Below are positions 57,592-64,000 of a stretch of DNA of 64,000 nucleotides, piece after piece. Each line of letters opens with the position of its first letter. Positions within the stretch are counted from its first letter, which is position 1. This DNA comes from JBFWPF01 sp050250135. GTDB taxonomy: Bacteria > Chlamydiota > Chlamydiia > Chlamydiales > JAFEGQ01. The notes beneath the pieces were generated by a model that worked only from the letters and a program-made list of their open reading frames with translations, was not told the DNA's origin and searched no databases. Made by a program: the position numbers and the translations under genes. The stretch lies in the NCBI GenBank assembly GCA_050250135.1, contig JBFWPF010000007.1:8066-72065 (forward strand), given 5' to 3'.

Positions 57592-58069
57592 AGGAGGAGG
57601 ACATCTGCAAAGTCTGACTGATGATTCAGACAGAATTTTACCACAGAGGGCACAGAGGGGGTGTAGGAAGCAAAACCCATGTCCATGGGGCACGGCCTTT
57701 AGTTTTGGCCCATTCCTCCGGAATAGGCCAAAACAGCCTGTCCCCCGGGGATAGCCCGCCCTACGTTAGGGCTACAATAGATAGGCGATGGGAACGCTGG
57801 GATTGCTCCCCAGGGGCCTCCCCCTGGGGAGCAGCTGTGTGGACTTATTCCGACCCCTGATTGCGACCTCTAGTCCCGAGGGCATCGACAGCTGGTGGCC
57901 ACCTAGCGCACATCCCTCCTCACCCGGGTCTAAAGACCCGGCCTCGTCACGATGTGAGCTACCTGACCACCATCTGCCGCGCTCTCTGGACGATAGGTCA
58001 CAATCAGGGGTCCGAAGGAATAAGATCACCTCTGTGCTTCTCTGTGCTCTCTGTGGTAAAAAACCGACC
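57592..58069. repeat. Repeat-filled intergenic region with ACCACAGAG arms and nested 157-bp element
   Basis: No gene is seen in these 478 bases. The left arm (about 57635-57666) and right arm (about 58027-58063) are inverted ACCACAGAG-type repeats. Between them are the hairpins TTTTGGCC/GGCCAAAA (about 57707-57735) and GCTCCCCAGGGG/CCCTGGGGAGC (57805-57832), and the 157-bp element copy 3 (57854-58010). The sequence GGACAyCTGCAAAGTCTG at 57600 recurs near 63687. The right arm plus TTATTCCTTCGGA is homologous to 63824-63874 on the other strand, where the 157-bp element is absent. Confidence 0.8.
57854..58010 (+). mobile_element. 157-bp inverted-repeat element (MITE-like), copy 3
   Basis: Ends CCCCTGATTGCGACCTCTAG and CGATAGGTCACAATCAGGGG; inner CGGGTCTAAAGACCCG palindrome. 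Flanked by perfect TCCGA duplications (57849-57853 and 58011-58015). The insertion lies in a TTATTCCTTCGGAATAA hairpin of the ACCACAGAG repeat; the empty form of that site is at 63862-63878, with a single TCGGA. The inner palindrome carries compensating changes relative to copy 1 (CAGG/CCTG versus CGGG/CCCG), so the stem is conserved. Confidence 0.93.
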
Positions 58070-59443
58070 CTAACCCCTCACCCACCGGTCGACGTCGATA
58101 ACGCCGACATTCTGTAGGATAACGAGGATCACCGCGATCGGAACGACCCAACGGACAAAAAAGTGCCAGGCCGAAAAGAGCCGCATACTAGCCCCTGCGC
58201 GGTACTCCTCGGCCAAATGCTCCCGCTTTACCATCCACCCAGCAAATAGCGCTGTAAAGAGCCCTCCGAGCGGTAGGATCCAGGTGTTGACCAGGTTATC
58301 GATCGTCTGGAAATAGGTCTGGTTATACATCTCGGGCCACGCCCCAAAAAGGGTTCCAGAGCCCGACAGAGCGCAAGGGATCCCGAGCACAAAGACAATC
58401 GCTCCCGAGATGATCGCTGCTCTTCCCCGCGGCCACTTGTAGAGGTCCATAAAGTTCGCGGCGATCACCTCAAGCATAGCGATCGCCGAGGTGAGCGCAG
58501 TGAAGACAAACAGCACAAAGAAGGCGGTCGAAATCACCAGAGTGCCCGGAAGCCTGGCGAAGAGGACTGGCAGGGTCTTAAAAACAAGACCTGCCCCCTG
58601 ATCGGCCTCAAGGCCAAAGGTAAAGATAATCGGGAAGATCATCAGCGCAGCTAAGAGGGAGACCACAATGTCGGAGCCGGCAACGATGAGCGCTACCCGT
58701 GGCACATTCTCCCCCTTTGTCAGGTAGCTCCCGTAGGTGAGCATCACCCCATGTGCTAGGCTCAGCGTAAAGAAGGCAAGGCCAAGCGCCGTCAAAATCG
58801 TCGAGGGCCTCATCTTGCTAAGGTCGGGCTTGAAGACGAAGCGGACCGCATCGCCAAAACCCTCGAGGGTCATGCTGTAAAAAAGGAGGCCGATCAGGAG
58901 GACAAAGAGGGATACGGTCATGATCCGGCTCCAGTACTCAATCCCCTTCTGCACCCCTTGGTAGACCATCGCCACCACAATGGCGGTAAAGAGGAAGAGG
59001 AAAAAGAGGGTGATCGCCCCCGACTGGAACAGAAGATCAAACACACTTTGGATTTCGGCCGGCGTCTTCCCCTTAGAAAACTGGACAAGGCTCAGAAAGA
59101 CATAGTTGAGCCCCCAGCCGGCTACCACATGGTAGTAGGAGAGGATCAGGATGGGGGCAAGAACCGCCAAAAAACCGACTGCCCGCCAATTCCCCTTCTC
59201 CGACAAGGTCGAAAAAATCCCCACCACCCCCCGTTGGGCCCGGCGGCCGAGGAGGAGCTCGGCGATAAACACCGGGATCCCGATGAAGAGGGTGCAACCG
59301 AGGTAGACTAGGACAAAAAGGCCCCCTCCGCTCTCCCCCGTCACATAGGGGAACTTCCAGAGGGTCCCGAGCCCGATAGCCGAACCGAGGGCCGCCATGA
59401 TAAAGCCGACCCGCGTTGCCCAATGCTCCCTCTTTGCCTTCAA
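58070..59443 (-). CDS. Sodium-dependent amino-acid transporter, NSS (SNF) family
   Basis: 457 residues, about twelve membrane segments with the LeuT-type first helix: REHWATRVGFIMAALGSAIG, LGTLWKFPYVTGESGGG. Further family features are LSYYHVVAGWGLNYVF, LAFFTLSLAHGVMLTYGSYL and LFVFTALTSAIAMLEV (helix 8 sodium site). Bacterial members import amino acids with sodium; chlamydiae have NSS carriers, some favouring tryptophan or tyrosine. Substrate not assignable here. Start is TTG at 59443 with AGGA at 7 nt, which gives the typical N-terminus. Confidence 0.93.
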   Translation of the reverse strand: MKAKREHWATRVGFIMAALGSAIGLGTLWKFPYVTGESGGGLFVLVYLGCTLFIGIPVFIAELLLGRRAQRGVVGIFSTLSEKGNWRAVGFLAVLAPILILSYYHVVAGWGLNYVFLSLVQFSKGKTPAEIQSVFDLLFQSGAITLFFLFLFTAIVVAMVYQGVQKGIEYWSRIMTVSLFVLLIGLLFYSMTLEGFGDAVRFVFKPDLSKMRPSTILTALGLAFFTLSLAHGVMLTYGSYLTKGENVPRVALIVAGSDIVVSLLAALMIFPIIFTFGLEADQGAGLVFKTLPVLFARLPGTLVISTAFFVLFVFTALTSAIAMLEVIAANFMDLYKWPRGRAAIISGAIVFVLGIPCALSGSGTLFGAWPEMYNQTYFQTIDNLVNTWILPLGGLFTALFAGWMVKREHLAEEYRAGASMRLFSAWHFFVRWVVPIAVILVILQNVGVIDVDRWVRG

Positions 59444-59565
59444 GATCTCTTCCTCAATTCATTGACAACGAAAAGCTTAATGATCACCCCCCCGAGTTAC
59501 AAAACGGTAGGCATAAACTCGCTAATCGGATAGTAGATTAGGGAAACGAGGGATAGGATGCAAGG

Positions 59566-59979
59566 ATGGCTACTGAGAATCCTTTAGCCTGGTACCAAGA
59601 GGGTCTGCGCTTCCAGTGCACCGAGTGTGGGAAGTGCTGCACCGGAGGGCCCGGCTATGTCTGGGTTACACCCGAAGAGATGGAGGAGATCGCCCAGATC
59701 CTCGAGCTCGATCTCCACACCTTTTGTCAAAAATATGTTCGCAAGATAGGCGAGCGGTATGCCTTGAAGGAGCGGACCAACTGGGACTGTGTCTTCCTAA
59801 AGGGGAAGCGGTGCACCGTCTACAAAGTGCGCCCCAAGCAGTGCCGCACCTTCCCCTGGTGGGATGGGGTCCTCCGGTCAAAAGAGAGTTGGGAGGAGAC
59901 CGGCTCCTACTGCGAGGGGATCAACGACGAGGCTCCCCTCGTCTCCTTCGACGAGATTGAACGGGTGAGGCAGTCGTGA
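59566..59979 (+). CDS. YkgJ-family cysteine-cluster protein
   Basis: 137 residues with the conserved metal-binding cysteines: FQCTECGKCCTGGPG (C-X2-C-X2-CC), a middle WDCVFLKGKRCTVYKVRPKQ, and CRTFPWWDG. This is the YkgJ/UPF0153 (CxxCxxCC) family, thought to bind a zinc or iron-sulfur centre; biochemical role unknown. A TAGGAT box ends six bases before the ATG, as at 20624, and no separate Shine-Dalgarno is seen. Its stop overlaps the next gene's GTG by 4 nt, so it is co-translated with the phosphohexomutase. Confidence 0.9.
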   Translation: MATENPLAWYQEGLRFQCTECGKCCTGGPGYVWVTPEEMEEIAQILELDLHTFCQKYVRKIGERYALKERTNWDCVFLKGKRCTVYKVRPKQCRTFPWWDGVLRSKESWEETGSYCEGINDEAPLVSFDEIERVRQS

Positions 59980-61715
59980 AAACGGAGAGTATCGAACGGC
60001 AGATTGGGGCCTGGCTGGAGGGAGATTACGACCTCGACACCAAGGCCGAGATCCAGCGCCTCCAACGGGAAAACCCCGAGGCGCTTGTCGATGCTTTCTA
60101 CACCGATCTCAAGTTTGGGACCGCCGGCCTCCGCGGGATCATGGGGGTAGGCAGCAACCGGATGAATGTCTACACCGTCCGCCGGGCCACCCTCGGCCTT
60201 GCCCGCTATCTGGAAAACCAAAAGGCTCCGGGCCCCGTCCTGATCGCCTACGACTCCCGCCACAACTCCCGCCGCTTTGCCGAGGAGACCGCAAGGGTCC
60301 TTGCGGCTTGCAATCGGGAGGCCCTCCTCTATCGGGAGATCCGCCCCGTCCCTCTCGCCTCCTTTGGGTGCCGCTACCAGCACTGCGCTGCTGCCGTGAT
60401 GATCACCGCCTCCCACAACCCCCCCGAGTACAACGGCTACAAGGTCTACTGGAGCCATGGGGGCCAGGTCCTCCCCCCCGATGACTCCGGCATCATCGAA
60501 GAGGTAGAGCGGATCAAGGCGCTCGACAAGATTAAAACGGTCCCCCTCAACCACCCCCTTATCCACCAGATCGATGGGGAGGTCGACGCCGCCTACCTGA
60601 GCGCCATCGTCGATTGCCAATCCTACCCCGAGCAAAACCAAAAGGAGGGGGGCAAGCTCGCCCTCACCTACACCAGCCTTCACGGCACGGGGATCACCCT
60701 GATGCCGGAAGCCCTCAAGCGGTGGGGCTTCTCCAACCTCTCCCTCGTCGAAAAGCAGTGCCTACCCGATGGGGATTTCCCCACCACCAAGAGCCCCAAC
60801 CCTGAAGAGGAGGAGGCCCTCAGCCTCGGCATCGAGCAGCTGCGCAAAGCGGGAGGGGACCTCCTGATCGCCACCGACCCCGACGCCGACAGGCTCGGCG
60901 CCGCCATCCTCCACGAAGGGGAGCCTGTCATCTTTACCGGCAACCAGATCGCCTGCCTCTGCCTCGACCACCTCTGCCAAGCAGCCGCCAAGACCGGCTC
61001 CCTCCCCAAAACGACCACCTTTATCAAAACCATCGTCACCACCGAGCTCTTCCGCACCATCGCCATTGCCAGCGGCTTTCGCTGCATCGACCTCCTTCCC
61101 GGCTTCAAGTACATCGGCCAGATGATGGAGAGGTGGGCCCTCGCCCCCCCTGGAGGGCCTACCTTTGGCTTTGCCGCCGAGGAGTCCTACGGCTACCTCG
61201 TCGGGACCCACACCCGCGATAAGGATGCGATCGTCTGCGGCTGCCTCCTCGCCGAGGCCGCCCTCGCGGCAAAGCTCCGAGGTGAGACCCTCCTCGACCA
61301 GCTCCACCGCCTCTACCACCAGTATGGGATCCACCGAGAGCACCTCAAGTCGCTCACCTACAAAGGGAAGGAGGGACAACAGGAGATAAAGGGGATGATG
61401 GAGCATCTGCGCGCCTCCCCCCCTACCGAAATCGAGGGGATCCCCATCATGGCCATTGAGGACTACCTTTCGGGCAAGCGAAGGGAGCCTGCCACCGGGA
61501 CCCAAAAGCCCCTCCCCCTTCCCAAAACCGACGCCCTTCTCTTTTGGCTCGAGGATGGGACCAAGCTGGTCGTCCGCCCCTCAGGGACCGAGCCTAAAAT
61601 TAAAATTTACTGCGGGATTGTCTCCTCCCGCTTTCCCACCCTCCAGAAGGGGATAGCCGATGCTGATGCTCGGGCTGAACGCTATCTCACTCGGCTCGAA
61701 GCCCATCTCCGGTAG
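59976..61715 (+). CDS. pgm: Phosphoglucomutase/phosphomannomutase (alpha-D-phosphohexomutase)
   Basis: 579 residues, length of the PgcA/PGM2-type branch. TAGLRGIMGVGSNRMNVYTV at the start; phosphoserine loop ITASHNPPEYNGYKVYW (Ser about 146); metal loop ATDPDADRLGAAI (about 301); sugar-specificity loop AAEESYGYLVGTHTRDKDAI; phosphate-binding loop RPSGTEPKIKIY (about 533). It interconverts hexose 1- and 6-phosphates for glycogen or cell-surface sugar synthesis. GTG start at 59976 overlaps the YkgJ stop (GTGA). All catalytic loops are intact. Confidence 0.95.
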   Translation: MKTESIERQIGAWLEGDYDLDTKAEIQRLQRENPEALVDAFYTDLKFGTAGLRGIMGVGSNRMNVYTVRRATLGLARYLENQKAPGPVLIAYDSRHNSRRFAEETARVLAACNREALLYREIRPVPLASFGCRYQHCAAAVMITASHNPPEYNGYKVYWSHGGQVLPPDDSGIIEEVERIKALDKIKTVPLNHPLIHQIDGEVDAAYLSAIVDCQSYPEQNQKEGGKLALTYTSLHGTGITLMPEALKRWGFSNLSLVEKQCLPDGDFPTTKSPNPEEEEALSLGIEQLRKAGGDLLIATDPDADRLGAAILHEGEPVIFTGNQIACLCLDHLCQAAAKTGSLPKTTTFIKTIVTTELFRTIAIASGFRCIDLLPGFKYIGQMMERWALAPPGGPTFGFAAEESYGYLVGTHTRDKDAIVCGCLLAEAALAAKLRGETLLDQLHRLYHQYGIHREHLKSLTYKGKEGQQEIKGMMEHLRASPPTEIEGIPIMAIEDYLSGKRREPATGTQKPLPLPKTDALLFWLEDGTKLVVRPSGTEPKIKIYCGIVSSRFPTLQKGIADADARAERYLTRLEAHLR

Positions 61716-61781
61716 CCCGAATATCCTAGGATGAAATTCTCTTTTCTGCTATCCTCTTTATAAAAATTTACCCTTTGATCG

Positions 61782-63653
61782 ATGGATAAAGTTACCGAAG
61801 ACGCTATCAAGGAAGTTTTACAATACTCCCCTCCTCAACACCGGCTGCTGATCGGGAGCACGTCGGCTTTTACCTTTGATACGAAGGATCGGAAGGGGCA
61901 GATCTGCTACCAGAATTCTGACCACTCCACCTGCCTGATTGCGACCGAGACCGCCCAAAAGGTGATTCTAAGCGTTAAGCCGAGTCAGGATACTGCTGCT
62001 GCCCGAGCGAACCTGCGCCACAAGCAATTTACCCACATTCGGGGGCTTGAGCATCAGGCAGAAAACTACGCCTTTTTCGACCAGTCCCTTCGGATCTTTG
62101 CCGTATCGGGAATAGTCGGAGGGCAGCTCCTCCACTACTTGGGAATCGATGCCCCCTTGATCGGCGGCCCCCTTTCCAGTGCTCGGTGGGGCCTGCTTGC
62201 CGCCTGTATCGACCCCAGGGCCGCGGGGCTTGCCTTCATCCATACCCTTTTCGCCGGCAATCCCCTGATCGGACCGGCCGGGCTCTTCACCCGAGGCACC
62301 CTCTATTGCGCCGTCATCTATGGCGTCCGGATGGCCCTTTGCTTCCCTGCCCAGGACCGGCTCAGCCACGCCTACGATAACCCCCCTCCTCTCCCTCCGC
62401 CGAGGCCTACCTCTACGGCAATCGGCCAAGGGACCCGAATTTTGCCTCGAGAGGAGCTCCCTCTCGACCAGGTGTGTCGCAAGAGCTTCGACCAGGACTA
62501 CCAGGCGCTGTGGCACGGCTTTGCCAAGGGGTTCGAAAAGGAGCTCGAATACGCCCAAGCAAATAACCTGAGAATTTCCGAGAAAGTGGTTAGGTATGCT
62601 CAACAGCTAATGGCTAAGGCTGACGGGGATTTCAAACAGATTTACGGTCACGACGTCCACGAACTAGGGAACCAGCTGGCTGTGGCCTGCCACCGGATCG
62701 AGCAGTACAACCTGTGTTGGATCGACGACTCTCACTTCGAGAACCTGACAAAGAAACTGCCAAACTTCCCCATGAGCTACGAGGCCCAGGAAACTAAATT
62801 GGAGAAGGCCAACGACCTAACCAAGCGGAAGGAGGCCCACGACCTCATTGCCGAACTCCACAGCAAGGTGATCAATCAGATCTACCAGCTCATTGGGGGG
62901 AAGGGCTATCCCAATGGCCAAAATGGATCCAATGAGAAGAAGGTGGCACAGCCTAACAACCTCATCGCAGCTAGTACGAACGAGAACGAGAAGCCACCGG
63001 AAGACCTCATTAAGGCAATTATCAAAGCTGCAGGCGTTCCTGGAATGGACACCTATCCCGGCCCCAAAGAAGGACCCGCTGAGCATATCACCTGGATCCG
63101 GGGGAAGGTCAAGAAGGCAAAAGAGATTGCCGGGGACGTGTGCGACCCGCTTGCTATCTTGGTGCGGGAGAAGATGATTAAGCTTGCCGACGACCTGGAC
63201 TGCAAGATCAACCTCTACGACCAGAGCCACCACGGCGCCGACACCATTGAAGAGGCGATTGTGGTGGCTTACCTGCTAGCTGAGTCGAAGGATGACCGCC
63301 GCTTTGAGCTAAAGCAACGGAAAGCGATCCTCAACCTCGCCCACAAGAATAAGTGGGAGAGCACCGACAAGCTGAAGCTGCTAAACCTCCAGATCCACGA
63401 GGGGCAAGAATTCAACCGGTGGGTCAACGAGCTGACGAAAAAGCTCCTTGATGAGTGCCAGCAGGGCTATGTGCCTGTCTGCCACCTGATCCAATGGGTA
63501 AATACCCTCGCTCCCCGCATGGATATTCGGACGATGGAGGCCAACGAGGTTCCCTCAGAGGGATACGCGATACGCGATCAGTGGAAACGCTACAAGGCTC
63601 ACCGCCCCAAATCCTCCTCTCTTATGAAAAAGACTAGCGTTCAGAAATACTAG
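61782..63653 (+). CDS. Large membrane protein of unknown function
   Basis: 623 residues, no family recognised. About 1-90: soluble, beta-like (LIGSTSAFTFDTKDRKGQIC). About 95-190: three or four hydrophobic segments (IFAVSGIVGGQLLHYLG, WGLLAACIDPRAAGLAFIHT, TLYCAVIYGVRMALCF). About 195-623: a Pro-rich linker (NPPPLPPPRP) then a long charged helical region with repeated His/Lys/Glu. The layout (short head, membrane hairpins, large tail) recalls the bilobed membrane proteins, such as Inc-like effectors, of chlamydiae, but this is only an impression. The tail is less GC-rich than the front. ATG at 61782 has no Shine-Dalgarno. Stands alone. Confidence 0.65.
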   Translation: MDKVTEDAIKEVLQYSPPQHRLLIGSTSAFTFDTKDRKGQICYQNSDHSTCLIATETAQKVILSVKPSQDTAAARANLRHKQFTHIRGLEHQAENYAFFDQSLRIFAVSGIVGGQLLHYLGIDAPLIGGPLSSARWGLLAACIDPRAAGLAFIHTLFAGNPLIGPAGLFTRGTLYCAVIYGVRMALCFPAQDRLSHAYDNPPPLPPPRPTSTAIGQGTRILPREELPLDQVCRKSFDQDYQALWHGFAKGFEKELEYAQANNLRISEKVVRYAQQLMAKADGDFKQIYGHDVHELGNQLAVACHRIEQYNLCWIDDSHFENLTKKLPNFPMSYEAQETKLEKANDLTKRKEAHDLIAELHSKVINQIYQLIGGKGYPNGQNGSNEKKVAQPNNLIAASTNENEKPPEDLIKAIIKAAGVPGMDTYPGPKEGPAEHITWIRGKVKKAKEIAGDVCDPLAILVREKMIKLADDLDCKINLYDQSHHGADTIEEAIVVAYLLAESKDDRRFELKQRKAILNLAHKNKWESTDKLKLLNLQIHEGQEFNRWVNELTKKLLDECQQGYVPVCHLIQWVNTLAPRMDIRTMEANEVPSEGYAIRDQWKRYKAHRPKSSSLMKKTSVQKY

Positions 63654-63899
63654 GGCGTGTAATCAATCCGAGGGGAGATTCAGGACACCTGCAAAGTCTG
63701 TGCCAGCTGTTCATTGCCTACCCTCAAGTTGGGGCGTGTAATCAATTAGCTCGGCATCTCCGGCGCGCCGGGTAATGGCAATGAAAATAACAGCGGGGTC
63801 GTTCTGGTCACCTGATTAGGAAGTTTTACCACAGAGGACACAGAGAAGCACAGAGGTGATCTTATTCCTTCGGAATAATACCAATCACAAAAAATAAGT
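63654..63899. repeat. Intergenic repeats: GGGCGTGTAATCAAT pair and an ACCACAGAG repeat with empty insertion site
   Basis: GGGCGTGTAATCAAT occurs at about 63653-63667 and again at 63733-63747, 80 bases apart; these look like ends of a lost insertion element. Bases 63824-63878 carry the ACCACAGAG repeat followed by TTATTCCTTCGGAATAA, the unoccupied counterpart of the site that holds the 157-bp element at 57854. Immediately beyond, TACCAATCACAAAAAATAAG probably belongs to the end of the IS630-type element. No gene is seen here. Confidence 0.65.
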
Positions 63900-64000
63900 T
63901 CACACATTAGCCCAAGCCCTTGAGCAGAGCGACGCCACGTTTTTTGGCACGTCCACAAAAGCATTCCAGGCACTACAGCAAGCACTAACGATCTCCTCAT
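63900..64000 (-). CDS. IS630-type transposase, C-terminal fragment (continues beyond window)
   Basis: On the minus strand the frame ending at the TGA 63902-63900 reads EEIVSACCSAWNAFVDVPKN followed by VASLCSRAWANV, the usual C-terminus of IS630-family DDE transposases (E-IV-ACC-AWN-F---P--I-S---R-WA-V). Only about 32 codons are visible; the rest lies past the right edge. The sequence just outside (TACCAATCACAAAAAATAAG) is a likely inverted-repeat end with a TA at the border, which this family targets. Confidence 0.7.
   Translation of the reverse strand, partial: EEIVSACCSAWNAFVDVPKNVASLCSRAWANV

Noticed and set aside
57500..58117. Plus- and minus-strand frames of 70-110 codons across the repeat-filled region.
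   Set aside because: They run through inverted repeats and hairpins; the same peptide-like strings recur wherever the repeats occur, so they are not genes.
63746..64000. 84-codon minus-strand frame at the right edge.
   Set aside because: A different minus-strand frame over the same bases gives a clear IS630 transposase C-terminus; the 84-codon frame also reads through the ACCACAGAG repeat.

Overview
The window is a GC-rich (roughly 58-60% by eye) chromosomal segment of a member of the Chlamydiota, probably an environmental or amoeba-associated lineage rather than Chlamydia itself. Three observations support this. A murC-ddl fusion sits inside the run murF, mraY, murD, LysM protein, ftsW, murG, murC-ddl, cutA-like, ftsQ-like. 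A second conserved string runs mutS, uvrC, rpmJ/rpsN, cysS, acyl-ACP synthetase, nudix, fabF, rsfS, coiled-coil protein, mqnC, miaA, STAS antagonist. Both match the C. trachomatis order around CT756-CT792 as I remember it; no search was run. Chlamydia-type outer-membrane genes are also present (cysteine-rich MOMP-like porin, autotransporter), and the GC content is unusual for the phylum.

Layout: 1-8.7 kb holds repair and translation genes (mutS end, uvrC, rpsN, rpmJ, dus, cysS), with a three-gene membrane operon in which two paralogous small proteins flank an MFS-like carrier. 8.8-20.6 kb holds a MOMP-like porin, an acyltransferase/ACP/acyl-ACP-synthetase fusion, the nadD-rsfS-fabF-nudix-bioY operon, mqnC, a dual-specificity phosphatase, miaA, a STAS protein and khpA. 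20.6-29.4 kb breaks the core order: a compact UvrA-like ATPase is followed by four paralogous propeller-like (WD40-like) proteins, three of them membrane-anchored, and one LRR-ClpB AAA+ chimera. 29.4-39.1 kb is the cutA/ftsQ/murC-ddl/murG/ftsW/LysM/murD/mraY/murF cell-wall cluster, followed by tRNA-Cys and rsmI. 40.1-44.8 kb is an accessory stretch (DUF1016 nuclease, dioxygenase-like gene, broken alpha/beta hydrolase, IF-2B-like protein, DUF2608 protein). 44.8-53.8 kb carries a giant repeat-built autotransporter and a transporter-HEAT-cNMP-binding chimera. 53.9-63.7 kb has nadC with a divergent groEL, a metallophosphoesterase, an NSS transporter, a YkgJ-like protein, a phosphohexomutase and a large membrane protein of unknown function. 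An IS630-type transposase end lies at the right edge.

The best-supported new object is a 157-bp inverted-repeat element (MITE-like) present three times at exactly the same length. One copy interrupts a hydrolase gene, and removing it with one 5-bp duplication restores the reading frame. Another copy is nested in a different repeat whose unoccupied version is visible near 63.86 kb. The strongest candidate for an undescribed protein system is the propeller-like/LRR-ClpB cluster at 22.8-29.4 kb.

Functionally the window describes a host-dependent bacterium that imports nutrients (biotin ECF component, NSS carrier, MFS-like carriers), activates acyl chains onto ACP, and makes menaquinone by the futalosine route. 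It also keeps NadC and NadD for NAD synthesis, makes peptidoglycan precursors, and displays large surface proteins.
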